Origin: Phytophthora sp. 'mugwort'
Lineage: Eukaryota > Oomycota > Peronosporomycetes > Peronosporales > Peronosporaceae
NCBI GenBank assembly: GCA_033558025.1
Contig: JAUCEF010000003.1
Span: 992,001 to 1,056,000 of the forward strand
Direction: 5' to 3'
Length of the DNA stretch: 64,000 nucleotides
Below, one piece after another: positions 1 through 11,088 of this stretch. A model generated the notes under the pieces. That model was not told the origin of the DNA and ran no database searches. It saw only the letters and a program-made list of their open reading frames with translations. The number at the start of each line of letters is the position of its first letter. Position 1 is the first letter of the stretch. Made by a program: the position numbers and the translations under genes.

Positions 1-1083
1 TAGCTCGGTCACGAAATAAAGTTGTCCAGCACAGTCTGAAAATGCTCGCTTGCGCGTTGTTGACGTATTCACCGAAGCACTTGTACTTGCAGTGCTTTCA
101 CCACCACTTTCACTCCACAAACTGTCGTCACTGTCGGAATGGCTCCGTGCTGCGCAACATTTACTTCTTGTTCTTCTTCGCGTTCAGCATCTTTTGCTTC
201 GCCTTCTCTTTCAGCCTCATCACGGGGAGAGACCTCGTCACAAGTGAGTGCACCAGTATCTTGCACAGGTGCAATCCCATCACTGTCTGTTTCGTCACTG
301 TCTGACCTCATTAAATCGCCTTCATCATATTCTTCAATGTTGCTCGCAGCCATCTCGGTCTCCCTCTCCTCCTCTCTGTTCATTGCACGCAGGATGGGTC
401 CTGTCTTCTTTGTGTGAGCCATAACTCTTCCTGGATAGCTGTGAATGCATAGCAATATGGTAGAAACCATGGGCAACAAATGGTGGGAACACAGAAACCT
501 GGCGGAAGCACGTTAAAACATGTGAATGTGCGTCTCCACGTACACGTACACTTGCAGCAGCAGAAGGGGTCACGGGAAGCGGGATCGATACAGGGAAGCG
601 GAAGCGATCACAGGACTCAGGAGCGATCCCGGGGTTCTGGCTGTGTGAAGGACCTGCTGAAGCGCAAACAAGCACGAACAAAGCAAGATTAGCTGACAGA
701 GATCATACCCTCTTCGTGCAGCGTTAAGCGTACCTCTCACCTTCCTCCAACACGCGTTAGATTCCATCCCAACAGGCGCTAGGAGCAGATCAGGTTTTGG
801 GCGCGATGCGACTCATCTCAGTTTCTGGCGCATTGCGGCTCGGTGCACCACCAGCGCGGCGACAAGTGGCCTTCTCTGCGTCGGCGGATGGAGTTTGGGG
901 GGCGTCGGGGTACGGCGAGGAGCAATGCTTGTGCGGGCGACCGTGGAGCGCTCCGGGCTGGCAGAGCTCACGGGGCAGCAGGTGGGAGGGAAGGGGAGGG
1001 GGGCTTCTCGTTTGAGCGACACGTGGCGGAAATGAGTGGCGCCAAAATAAAACTGCAAGATAATTCATAAATTACAAACATGG
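1..1083. other. No supported gene; acidic ORF fragment
   Basis: I see no recognisable gene here. On the minus strand, 69-479 is open for about 136 codons and reads as a strongly acidic, Glu/Asp/Ser-rich stretch (for example SDSDETDSDG). It ends in a stop close to the window edge, with possible continuation in another frame. Such acidic stretches are common at the N-termini of oomycete transposases, so a transposon fragment is the likeliest reading, but no domain is visible. The rest (480-1083) has only short overlapping ORFs. Confidence 0.25.
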
Positions 1084-2390
1084 TCAAACATGTTTCCGAA
1101 ACAGGTCTATACATGGGAAGAAAACATGGGCGGTAGGTTTCCGTTTTGCTTTTGCGGTACCTCCGCTGCGTCTAGCACTATTTCTTAGCTTCGCTTTAAG
1201 TGGTCCCATTACGCCGACTTCAAGAGGTTGACAAACCGACGTACTGTTCGGTGGTAATGGGACCACAGTAGCGTTAGCTTCCTCTGCTACAACCCGCCGT
1301 CCTTCCTCCGAAACATGACACTCAAAGTTGTCAAGGAGAAGAACAGCGGGGTCATCTATTTCATATTTAACAACCTTTTTACATATAGCCTTCAGACGTC
1401 CTTGTCCATCCATGAGTTTTCTTGAACTGCGTAAAAATGTCCATCCGGGTATGTTTCTAGCTCGTCCTGCTCAATTTCCCACCAGGAACGCCGCGTACAA
1501 CAAATAGAATCCGTATTTTTTTTTCCTAACATTCATAATAATATATCACAGAATATTAATAAATTAAATAATAATTAGCAAATAAATAAAATTACGATCC
1601 TCTCGAACAGTCAGAACAGTAGTCAATCGACCCGCGCGTTTGTTAATTCCCAAAATGCGCGCTGAGTTTCTGCGCCCCTTCAGTGCCCAGCTCTTGGTCT
1701 GCGGCATATCAAACAAAATGGCGGTTTCGTTAACGTTAATATGCCGCCACCTTCGTACGTTCCGTACTAGCCCAAAACTCTAGTGAAAAAGCCGCCCGGA
1801 CTTCTTCGAACTCCGCAAGTGACTTTTTCGCAGCCTGCGGCTTTTGCGCAGAAAATCCATAACTCCAATACAATAAGATAAAGTAAAAACGTAATCATGG
1901 TAAATTAGCATTAAATTGAATTTAATCAATATGTACGTACCGGTTTGTTACACGCTGCACCATGCGCTCAAGTGCGACCTCACCGTTCTCTTTGCCATCG
2001 AGATAGAGAGTCATCCAGCCTGGGAGAATCCTGCACATGAATTCAATCATTCTAGAGGTTGAAAGAACCTAAAGTGTACAGTTAAAAAATCACAAAAGAA
2101 ATTATTAATAAGTTAGTCACAATTTCTGTTAATTAGGTCAATAATAATAATATATAAGCTTACGGCTTCGTCCCGTCGAACGTCTTTCATGTAGGTTACA
2201 AGGGCAGGGACTTAAGGAAAAGTTCCTTTCGTCCCTGGCCTTTCAAAGTCTTCGACGATGCATTGTTCTTGAATTCGCGGATGGCTCTGGCTTGCTTGGC
2301 CCACCCGTGTACTGTTCCACGGGCAACGCTAAGCTTCCGTGCCACCTCCTCAACGCCGACTTGGTTGATGAACGCTAACGCCCCCGAGCT
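1084..2390 (-). pseudogene. Pogo/Tigger-type (CENP-B/DDE_1) transposase remnant A
   Basis: Three separated pieces of one transposase family lie in gene order on the minus strand. Near 2390-2240 the translation gives a helix-turn-helix piece (VARKLSVARGTVHGWAKQA), as in the Psq/CENP-B DNA-binding domain. Near 1760-1600 comes the first catalytic block (NVNETAILFDMP, then KGRRNSARILGINKRAG); the Asp/Glu in this block is the family's first acidic residue. An open frame at 1413-1084 carries the third block, LLLDNFECH followed by LPPNSTSVCQPLEVGVMGP. AT-rich sequence with stops separates the blocks, so the gene is decayed. The family assignment rests on these motifs. No terminal repeats were identified. 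Confidence 0.7.
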
Positions 2391-2982
2391 TCTGCTTAAT
2401 GCTAACGCTGTGCTTGGGGCGCGGTATTGCGAAATGAGTAAGATTTGGTCGATCTCTAATGCAGTTTATTTTACTTAGAGCCATTCCTCATTACATGTTC
2501 GTAATTGGGTTTAAAATTTCTAATCGACATGATTTGATTGGTCAAAACGAATAATGGCATTAGTATGGGGTTTGAAAAGTGACCACCGTTCAATGCCGTA
2601 TTTTTGTGGTGGTGGATTTATGCGTCGTTGTCTGTACTGCACTTGATTGCACAACAGCTGATGCGACACATTTATACGATTTTCGATTGGATAAAACTGC
2701 TGTGAGTTACACGACATCACGATGTGGCCAAGACCTTCCGTTCTGAAATTCATCATGAACGTCGTGATTACGGGTTTACGTTGCTGGCATGGGATTTATC
2801 GCGGCCCTCGCAGCAAACCCTACATATATATACCCCGTTACTTACGCAACCTGATGAGCTCCACCCAGGACTCGATTTGAAGGCGACATCAAAATATGCC
2901 GCATTAAATTAAAACGTACCGATCTTTACCCGTTATAAGGACCGTTTTGTTATAAGTTCCATCAATATTCAACCAATCAAAA
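2391..2982. other. Intergenic sequence, nothing recognised
   Basis: Only short ORFs without recognisable motifs are present. The stretch lies between two pogo-like remnants of opposite orientation and may contain their terminal regions, but I could not pair terminal repeats. Confidence 0.3.
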
Positions 2983-3860
2983 ATGTCTTTAATGTGGACA
3001 GTGCAACTGTTTCTTGTTATAGTGACGGTGCTTACGTTGCCGATGGAGCAACGTAAGCAGAACACAAATTGGCTGGTTACAAGCGAAGTTACATTTATAG
3101 CTAGAACAAGACAAAGACAGACGACCCCAGACGACGCTGCACAGGTTACAGCAGCATTTACAGCAAGAGTTCGACAAGCAATGGTGGAGCAAGGTATATC
3201 GAAGCCATACTACGCCGATCAAACAAGTAATTTTGCTGTATCAAAACAATTCACCTCAAGGCTCTGAGATTTACTAACTTTAACGTTACTGTCTTCTTTG
3301 AATATTTGCCTAGTATAATTATCGATTCGTGCAATGCACGCACTGTATGGATCAAATGTGCCGGCAAAGAGAAAGAATGTGCAACCTCAATGCTTCTTGG
3401 CGATGCCGACGGCAACCCCCCCCCCCGTTTTGATTTGTTTATTTAACGCGCCCATCGACCAAACTAGATGAGCGCGTAGCGAACACAAAATTTCGAGACG
3501 GCTTCGGCAGGACGCTATGGAAAACTATTGCGCCGCTCAAAAGTCATCAGGGTGTCAAATGTTTGGGATACCGAGTGGTCCATCGCTTTCTTAAATTTCA
3601 CTTCGCTAGCGTGAGAACTGCGCAGAGCCCATTTTGCTGCTCCGGGATGACTTGTTGGGACATTAGGCGGAGAAGGTTTGTCAATATGCATCGTCTATTA
3701 AGGCCTTACTGCGGAAAGTGCCACCACGGTACACATATGTCTGCCAGCCGGCCAACATTTACGTGGAACAAGTCACTAAAGATCAGATTCGTCAAGCATG
3801 GGTAGCTCAGATGAGAAAGCAGGTCGCTAAGCACCACTCTGTGGAGGCGGTGTGACGGGA
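2983..3860 (+). pseudogene. Pogo-like DDE transposase remnant B
   Basis: The plus strand carries consecutive blocks of a second pogo-like transposase, different from remnant A. Around 3160-3225 it reads RVRQAMVEQGISKPYYADQT, then at about 3298-3410 FEYLP, RTVWIKCAGKEKE and SMLLGDADGN, and near 3730-3790 PPRYTYVCQPADI in another frame. These match the order of the ADQT, TVWxKCxGKxK and YVCQPAD blocks in the oomycete pogo-like family known to me. Frameshifts, a stop after FTSRL at 3267 and a poly-C run at 3417-3427 break the reading frame. An open frame up to 4062 (VARRTEETEQQVVRRAVEVQ) may be the charged C-terminal tail. This is an inactive copy. Confidence 0.65.
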
Positions 3861-4062
3861 AAAGGTGGCGCGGCGGACAGAAGAGACAGAGCAGCAGGTA
3901 GTGCGACGAGCGGTGGAGGTGCAGCAGCAGCTAGAAGCTTATGCCGAGGATCTGGGAATGAGAAATACCAGCAACATTTTGCTGCTACACAAGAAGCAGA
4001 ACAAGAACAAGAAGCAAGTCAGGCACCACAGCAACGACAGCAGGAGTCTTCATTGTGGTTAG

Positions 4063-6229
4063 CTTACCGCGAGTGTGATGGCACTGCGTCCGACGTCTTG
4101 GACAACAGCAACATTAGGTCCGCATGTCCTCAGCGCCGCAGGAAACCGCGCACGAAGCCTGGTAATGGCTTTGAACTCACGCTCAGTCACGATCTGATAT
4201 TGCTGCATGGATTTCAAGCGCGTGGGCGAACCTGGCGAAAGATACAATTACAGGAGAATTCAAGCACATTGGCCTTCTGAACGATACACGCGCACAGCAA
4301 CATGTCTTTCCTGAGGGGACGACTGGTTCAACCGGGCTACTACGAGCTTTTGCTGGGCTCTTAATATCGGCTCCCATCTCCCGACGTTGCTGCGTGTACT
4401 CGAAAGATGATATGGCAACTGCAGAGGAAACAAAGATCTCAGATAGAGCATTAACATCAATACATTAGCCTTTATCCGTCAACGGGGGCATCGCTTCTGG
4501 AGGAGCACGATAGTAAGTATTCCGATCGGAGTACGGCCATATATAAGCCAGAGTGTGCGACGTGAGGAGGCCGGTGTTGATTATATGATCTGCAAGCCAG
4601 ACACAAGTAGCGGCAGTATCGCGTTAACAATTGCACCCACCCCAGCAGTGCTGTATGCACAAATACGCACCTCTGTTCCCCTGCCCTCGAGATCCCGTCA
4701 GCATCACCCTCGCTGAGCTGCTGGAAGACCACCGTCAGCAAATGCTGTCTGTGCAGAAACAGCATGATGTTAGCCTTTGAGCAGTTCAGAGGCGACATGC
4801 TTAGCAGTGCGCCGATCACTTGCACACACATTAGCGCATCCGAATGCACAAGCATTTAAACGGCCTGCTTGCCGAGAAGTCGCCACGCGTTTACCAGCCG
4901 GCTTGATGCCAAATACGCATACAAAAGACGCCATAGTTAGCTAGTGTGTGAGCCAGAGTAGCACAAGGACGCCTGTGAAGCTCCGAGGGCGAGTACCGAC
5001 CTCCTAGTGTGCCAACTGCGTGCACCCACTCGGCTTAGCTGGCGCGCAGTCTCCGCGATTCTTTCCTGCTGCTTCTGTCGTTCCCAGTTGATGAGTGCGT
5101 GCTGCGCCAAATCATGAGTGCAACTATAATGCAAATACGTACGATTCATCTGTTTCTGACACGTGGGCTCTATAGCCCTAGCTAGCTTCACATGCATTTA
5201 TGGCGGCCCATATGACAGGTAAATGTCGGTATGAGTAAATATAATGTATATAGTTTGGACAGAAATCTGCAGCAATATGGAAATGAAGTCTGCAACTGTA
5301 CCGTGTTGCGTTAAACCTCGACTGTACTATAGAGGGAAATGCTTTTTAAAATAATTCTTAATACCCTCCTTGCCTAGCAGCTTTCATGTGAATCAAGCGC
5401 TGCTGTCGTAGGTAGTGTCGACCTCAGTCAACCACTTTTTTTAACCTCTTGTATTTTGAAAGTGTATCACGTTTCCTACAGGGCATCGAGCGCTGTCTAC
5501 CAACCATTTTACAGAAAACATATTGTTTTTTGATTGGGTATAATAGTTTTTTATGTATAAACTAGGAGTACCAGGGGATTGGCCCTTTCGCAGGAAGTTT
5601 CTAAGCTAGAGGCACACGGCGTGGATTCATAAATTAATACACTTTGGGCTTGCCGTATTGCTTGAAAAATTGTAGGGGAAAATATGGTACTTTACGCAAG
5701 ATATTCTCAACGGAAGTGGTTTTACGCGCATCGTCTTAGAAAGAGGGGTGAAGGTCACCTAACCGACCGAGCGGTTGCGACCGAGCATAACGGATAGAAA
5801 ACCCTGAGCGCAGTGCTCGTGAAGAACGGCTACGCGGTATTTGATGAGCCGGGTCTAGCGCCGAGCTTCCCAGTTAGCCAAGCCTTGTACCGAGCCGTGT
5901 TGGAAATCGTTTCCAGGACTATCATGTTGAAGCAACTGCTTAAGTACGAGAAGTAGCTTTGCATCTAGACAAGGAATGTACCGTTACATATTATAGTTGA
6001 TACTTGGAAGTCGTGGTTAGCAACCGACGCCTTGAGGGAACACCTACAAATGTAACCACCGTAGGAAAGGGGCGGTAGCTTAAATACATCAGTTCAATAT
6101 TTTACCACCTTGCCTCGTAGGGATTCGTTTATCAACAGGGTTATGAGCCTAAGAGAACTCGCACTGTAAGGTATTTGTGGAGAACCAAGTATATCAGATC
6201 CCAAGGAAAGTGCCAGATCTGCGAAAAAT
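4063..6229. other. Gene-free stretch
   Basis: I find no supported gene. The longest open frame (4855-4472, minus, 127 codons) has no recognisable domain, and its composition gives no reason to call it coding. From about 5220 the sequence becomes more AT-rich with only very short ORFs. Confidence 0.3.
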
Positions 6230-7420
6230 ACAGTCCCGGCAATGAGGAAAAGGGACGATCCATCCAGATCAAGATATGATATAAATGCGGGACAGTGCTC
6301 GACCAAACCAGGATCCGTGAGGGGATTCTTCGATAAAGGGAACCAAGACGAAGACAATCATCAAGAACGAATCAATCATGATTGTCGGACCGGCTTCGAC
6401 CGATCTTGGATCGGATAGACACCTGAGATCGAGATCAAGGCAACGCATGACAATCGGAGATCGAAACCGGGCGATGGCATGCACGTCGGGGACGATATGG
6501 CTCGATCCGATATCTGCTACCCTCGGTCATGGTGACCTTAGCTCAGATCGGTTGTTGGTTTCGATATCGACCAAAGCGGCTAGGGTCGGGACCGATCGAG
6601 GTCAGACACATCGGGTCCGATCTGGCATGGCCCACCCATAGCTGGTACCGATGGAACCTCGATCACGGCAGTCACCGATCAGATAAGTTATTGAATGAGG
6701 ATCGGGGCAAGGGACGGAGGTCGAGGTTGATCGGAACAGCAGATGTTTTCCCGGGCGATCTGAATCGACTCCCGATCGGACCACCGTTGATCCCGACCTA
6801 TCCTCGACCTGGATCGGTCCTCGATCGGAGTGCAGCCAATCATGATTCAGTTACTTCTGGTTGGTACTCGGCCTAATCAGCGCCATGCCTTGCAGATGAA
6901 GCGAAGGAACAGGATCGAGCCTTGCTGGCGACCGACGGATCGCGACCGATCAAGTTCGGCCTCGATCAGATCGGCACACAACTTCCGGTAGATCGGCGTA
7001 CAGGTTCGACCTGAGTTTGCAGATCAGGTTCCACTTCAGGGATCTGGCCGATCGGGAGCCGATTTGCCGTCATCTTAGGAGATGTGCAAGCTTGGCGGCA
7101 GTGTGTGTTTAGTGGTTGAAAAGGGACATAAATCTGGGTGGTTGGGTGGAGTTCAGGGTGGAAGATAGGACAAGAAATGATAAACAACAGTCAGGCTCGA
7201 ATTTGCATTGGGCGACTTAAGCGACCGCGGACTGGGAAGTACATGGTCTATCAAGTTGTCGGCAAGTCAAGGGTAGGAGATCTAGTGCTGTGGTGAAAGG
7301 ATCGGATCGTATTTTGGCTGGCTGCCTCTATGCTAGTGAACTAGTGCTCAAGCGCTTAGCTCGGTCGATCGGTATTCAGTGCTCGGTCGACTATTTTGAC
7401 CGATCCCGCTACACCACATG
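6230..7420. repeat. GATCGG/GACCGATC-rich repetitive tract
   Basis: Over roughly 1.2 kb the hexamer GATCGG, its complement CCGATC and close variants (GGATCGG, CTCGATC, GACCGATC, GGTCGATCGG) occur dozens of times at irregular spacing on both strands. Neighbouring DNA lacks this density. The units are not a clean tandem array, so this is not a satellite with a fixed period and not a CRISPR array. It resembles degenerate cis-repeats of a transposon terminus, or old clustered binding sites. Open frames in the tract reflect this composition and look non-coding. Confidence 0.55.
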
Positions 7421-7699
7421 TTCAAGATGGACAAGTAAACGACGAGTCGAAGCCGGAAGGGGTTTTATACACCTGGGATAGCAAGGACAGGCGAAGGTTG
7501 AAGTTGGCGATGCGGACGATTTTCGTTAGCACGGGCTTCTAGATATCGTTAAAGGGAAATTCAAACGGGAACAACTTATTCGTGAAGAGACGCAGACCAT
7601 TTCGGCAAGAACCCACTTTAAATCATCAACATGATAGGCACCACAATCCCTCTCCCAGCTAGGGTCTCCAGCAAACCGATCACTGCGGAGACCGTAACC

Positions 7700-7880
7700 G
7701 AGGGTGTATTGGTTAGAGCATACCGCTCATAACGGTATAGTTGTAGGTTCAAATCCTACTAGTTGTATGTGCTAAACCACCATAATAATTAATAAATCTT
7801 GTATGATATCGATCAATTTTTATACTAAAGATTTATTTGGATTAATGATCTTATTTTTGATTTTTTTTATTTGTGTGGGC
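7700..7880 (+). other. Probable nuclear insertion of mitochondrial DNA (NUMT) with cob fragment
   Basis: An unusually AT-rich island sits in GC-richer transposon DNA. Besides the tRNA-like piece, 7815-7871 translates as NFYTKDLFGLMILFLIFFI. This closely fits the transmembrane segment of cytochrome b that follows the conserved FYPYFYxKD motif, as I remember it from oomycete and other mitochondrial cob genes. The similarity stops abruptly at about 7814 upstream and at about 7872 downstream, where ordinary nuclear composition resumes. I infer a short mosaic NUMT of two mitochondrial pieces. Confidence 0.55.
7702..7772 (+). pseudogene. Mitochondrial-like tRNA(CAU) remnant
   Basis: The stretch contains a five-pair anticodon stem, TACCG/CGGTA, closing the seven-base loop CTCATAA. 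The anticodon is CAU (Met, or Ile read by modified CAU). It is followed by a perfect T arm, GTAGG/CCTAC, around TTCAAAT, and preceded by a D-loop-like TTGGTTAGAGC. The acceptor and D stems no longer pair fully, so it is probably not a functional tRNA. AT-rich DNA and a cytochrome-b-like fragment directly downstream point to a mitochondrial origin rather than a nuclear tRNA gene. Confidence 0.55.
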
Positions 7881-8420
7881 GGCGCTAGTCGAGATTACGA
7901 GAAGCGACAAAATGCAGCCATCCGCGAGAGAACTATACAGCGTCTCCTTGAAGGACGGAAGACCATTAAGTGTCCATGGAGCGAGGACGTTCAAGAGAAC
8001 ACGGCCAAGATGTGTCGGTCGAACACGGATGGGGCCAGCAACGGATACGAGGTGAACAGCATACATGATTCGATATTGCTGGACAGTCTGCTCGACCAAT
8101 ATGTATTTGAGCAGCTTCGAGGTGCTGTAACGTCCGGGGCATTACCCCCCCCCCTCCCCCCGAGGAACTCCGTGTGTTCATTGATGAAGCTTCCGATCAA
8201 CAGGCAAGAGGCCTAGGAACTTGACAGAAATCGAGGCTCGGGACGCAGAACGAAAGTAGCAGGAACACCAAATCACCGCCCCGGTCGTCGTGGCGGTGAT
8301 CGTTGGGACCTTGATGTAGCTACATAGCAACATGAACCTCCGAGTGATCGTAAAAAAGACAGGGTGTGTTTTACGTGCTGTGATTTTGGACACTTTAAGG
8401 CAAACTGTACCGACCACAAG
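7881..8420 (+). pseudogene. Retroelement gag remnant with CCHC zinc knuckle
   Basis: At 8367-8408 the plus strand encodes CFTCCDFGHFKANC, which fits the retroviral-type zinc knuckle C-x2-C-x4-H-x4-C. No continuous frame connects it to a larger Gag; the upstream open frame (to 8216) ends in a poly-C interrupted region (about 8151-8160). An LTR retrotransposon Gag remnant is the best explanation. Nothing around it identifies the superfamily. Confidence 0.45.
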
Positions 8421-9950
8421 ATGAAAATGCTGACAATAGTAAGCGACAATTACCATGTCATGTTTCCAAGCTGATCACACAAGCTACAAGCTCTCGATAA
8501 ACTTGCTGTCTGCAGCGATATTGCGCACAATATTCTTCTTTTGTATCCTGATTTACTCCCTTATTTAAGTTTAACAGCCAAAACACAGTAATGTCGGTAT
8601 GGCCACGGAAAACGCGACTACGTTAAGGCGTTTTTTGTGCACGTTCGTTGTGCAAGCAATGAAAAGTACGCAACAAAAGCGAAGGGACCGTCGTTCCACA
8701 GGAGGAGGCTTGCTTAGTTCATTGGAGAAACGATGCGCGACGAGGAGATGTCGTTAAACCCTACAAGGCTCGGCACCAGTATAAAGCGTCGTTTATAACG
8801 CAAATCCCCATCATGTCGGGCCTCGTGGATGCCCTGAACGCTAAGCGGTTGCGCTCGGTTATTTAGTATTGTACTCGTCATTGATGAATTAGAACCAAAC
8901 TTCCTAACATGCCTGATTTAGTAGCATCGCTCCACGATATGCACCTGGAGACCAGGAACAGATTCGATTTGGATGTAGCGTATTCATAGCACCTTTACTT
9001 CTGATAGAATGCCCGAGTGCGCCCGATAGAGCCGATGGCGACTCTCACCGGGCATCAGGCGACCGGGAAGTAGGTCGTGCTCTGCTTTGCGTTCATGATT
9101 GCCCAAAAGGAATCAGGGCTCTTTCGAAGGCAAAGCCAAGGGATCTTGTAGCGCAGTACTTTGGTAGTGGTGATGGTGTCATTACAACCGTGATGAACGA
9201 GTTCAACGACGACAACAAGACCAAGTTTGAGCTAAGGTGATTTTTGCGGTGCATTATCGTTAACGTTTAAATATTATATTTGTCACCAATGATGAGTCAG
9301 CTCGTAACGAATTCGAGCGGGAGCTCGTGGCATCGAACGATACACTATGTACCTCTTAAAAACACGTTTGTCTTTCTCACCTAGACAAACTTTTATAATG
9401 TTCGAGTAATGATTGAACGCTATTGTAGTGTGACAAATCGCGGTCGCCAACTATGGCACCAGCAAAACAATTTTTTTACCAGACGTTTTCAATTTTTTTT
9501 TCTACCAATACCATTTGGGACTTGTTAAAGGTGTTGGGGCCTTGAAGATAGGCTTGGATTGAGCGAAGGGAGTTCTGCACTTGGTGCCGGGGCCGGAGTG
9601 AACCCCACTTGAGTTGAAGAAGAAATACTCGAAAGTGGATGATTTACTAGATATTACACTGCCTTCATTACGTAGTCTGCACACACACACACTTATCCTT
9701 TCGCAGTATAACTAAACTTTCTATAAGCTGTAATTTTAACTATCAAACGGGCTTGACGCAGCACGCGTGCATTGGTTCTCTCACCAGCTCGTGATGTGAA
9801 GTTACGATGGATCGCACTCTGCGCTTGACCAATCATCCTGATCACCCAATCATCGGTGGCGTAAACAACTTACGGTAATTATCGCGGACCGTGTTGGTCC
9901 GGTTCGAGAAAACTGGTTTCAGCAAATATAACTGGTTCAAGTACTCAAAA
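8421..9950. other. Degenerate sequence without supported genes
   Basis: Stops are dense in all frames, with only short ORFs. The stretch probably continues the retroelement whose zinc knuckle is at 8.37 kb, but I recognise no protease, integrase or reverse transcriptase motif. A short CA microsatellite lies at about 9678-9690. Confidence 0.3.
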
Positions 9951-10297
9951 CGCTCAACGCTGACGTCACCATTATGTTAACGGTGAGTCATGATGACTGT
10001 AAGGATGAGAACGTGGCAAGTGATATCTAGCGGTCGGGCTCGCAGTGATCGCCAGTACAGCAACCAAACGAAGCAAGCAATGAAACGGTATGGTAGCGCG
10101 GCTACGACAGACAGCTCTTTCATTTTTTCAGTAAGCAATGACATCAGAGAAAAAGGCGACGACATCATCCCTGCCTATGAACAATGTCGCAAAGTAACTA
10201 ACAGGTGAGCAAAGAGGAGCGACAGCTGTAGCTCGAACGAGGACGCAAACAATTTGTATGTTCGTTTCAGTTTAACCATCAACTACTCAAGTCGTAT
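9951..10297 (+). repeat. LTR-like repeat, copy A
   Basis: This segment is clearly homologous, with many substitutions, to 20318-20659. Shared landmarks in the same order include CTCAACG, GTCATGATGACTG, GGATGAGAACGT, GCAATGAAACGGT, GACGACATC, AACAATTT and CCATCAA-TACTCAAG. A second block follows in both copies (10495-10580 here, 20660-20740 there) with GGCGCC-CACGAACGT and CTACACGAGTG. Because copia-like coding fragments lie between the copies, they may be the two LTRs, or LTR plus leader, of a broken copia element, or independent insertions of one family. Confidence 0.5.
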
Positions 10298-11088
10298 CAT
10301 CTTCGTCAGTAGGCAATCCCTCCGCGGTCGTGGGAGTCGCAACAGGTTTTGAGTCAAAGCGGCAGCCTGTTAAGTGAACGGCAGTGTCGATGTCTGCCAC
10401 AGGCAAGCTCGACTTCACGGACTTGGATACATGGCACGTGCTGCAAGGGCAGAGCGGGTCCATTCTGCGGTGTTACGTAATGCTTACGGGGAACGGCGGC
10501 GCCACACGAACGTCTTTGATTTGTGCTTCGCTGCCTTTGATTGGTCAACACAATGGGCTACACGAGTGGAGCCGATTAAGCCTGCGCTTTCTGACCTCGG
10601 CTCAAGATCGAGCCCATCAGCCCATAGCACGCATCTGTCAGATGAAGACAAGGTTGCGGTGCTGAAAGCTCGATGGGACCGCGATAACGAAATCGAGCTC
10701 CAGCAGAGAACGATCCGGAAGGACAAAATGTCAGACGACAATAGCTACAGGAATTGCGGGGGGACTAACCGTGGACGAGGAAGTCGAGCAGCAGGATGAT
10801 GATGGGATAATATCAATATCTGTTGCTCAGGTGCTGAACGCCTGTTGTGCACAAATCACTGCTGCTGTTGCAACCATGAATCTGTTGCGAACTTAACAGA
10901 CAGAAAATCAATGCTGAATTGCTGTGCAATGGCATCTCGAGCTAGAACCCTGACAAACTGTCGCGATGGTTAAACTGCAGTAAGGGGACGTGAAAGGCGT
11001 GTATTATCTTATATTAGAAGCGAAGCCTTGAGCGGATGCACGTTGGCCTGCATAGCGAGAGATCTGCGAACGGCGTGTGCAAGCTTCT
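10298..11088 (+). other. Possible retroelement leader/gag region, unresolved
   Basis: Open frames on the plus strand (10374-10799 and 10384-10665) overlap in different frames. One contains a charged stretch (LKARWDRDNEIELQQRT). The position right after LTR-like copy A suggests a gag remnant. I see no zinc knuckle or other defining motif, so no function is assigned. Confidence 0.25.

Noticed and set aside
6230..7420. Possible CRISPR-like array
   Set aside because: The GATCGG units are irregularly spaced, on both strands, too short to be repeats, and the genome is eukaryotic.
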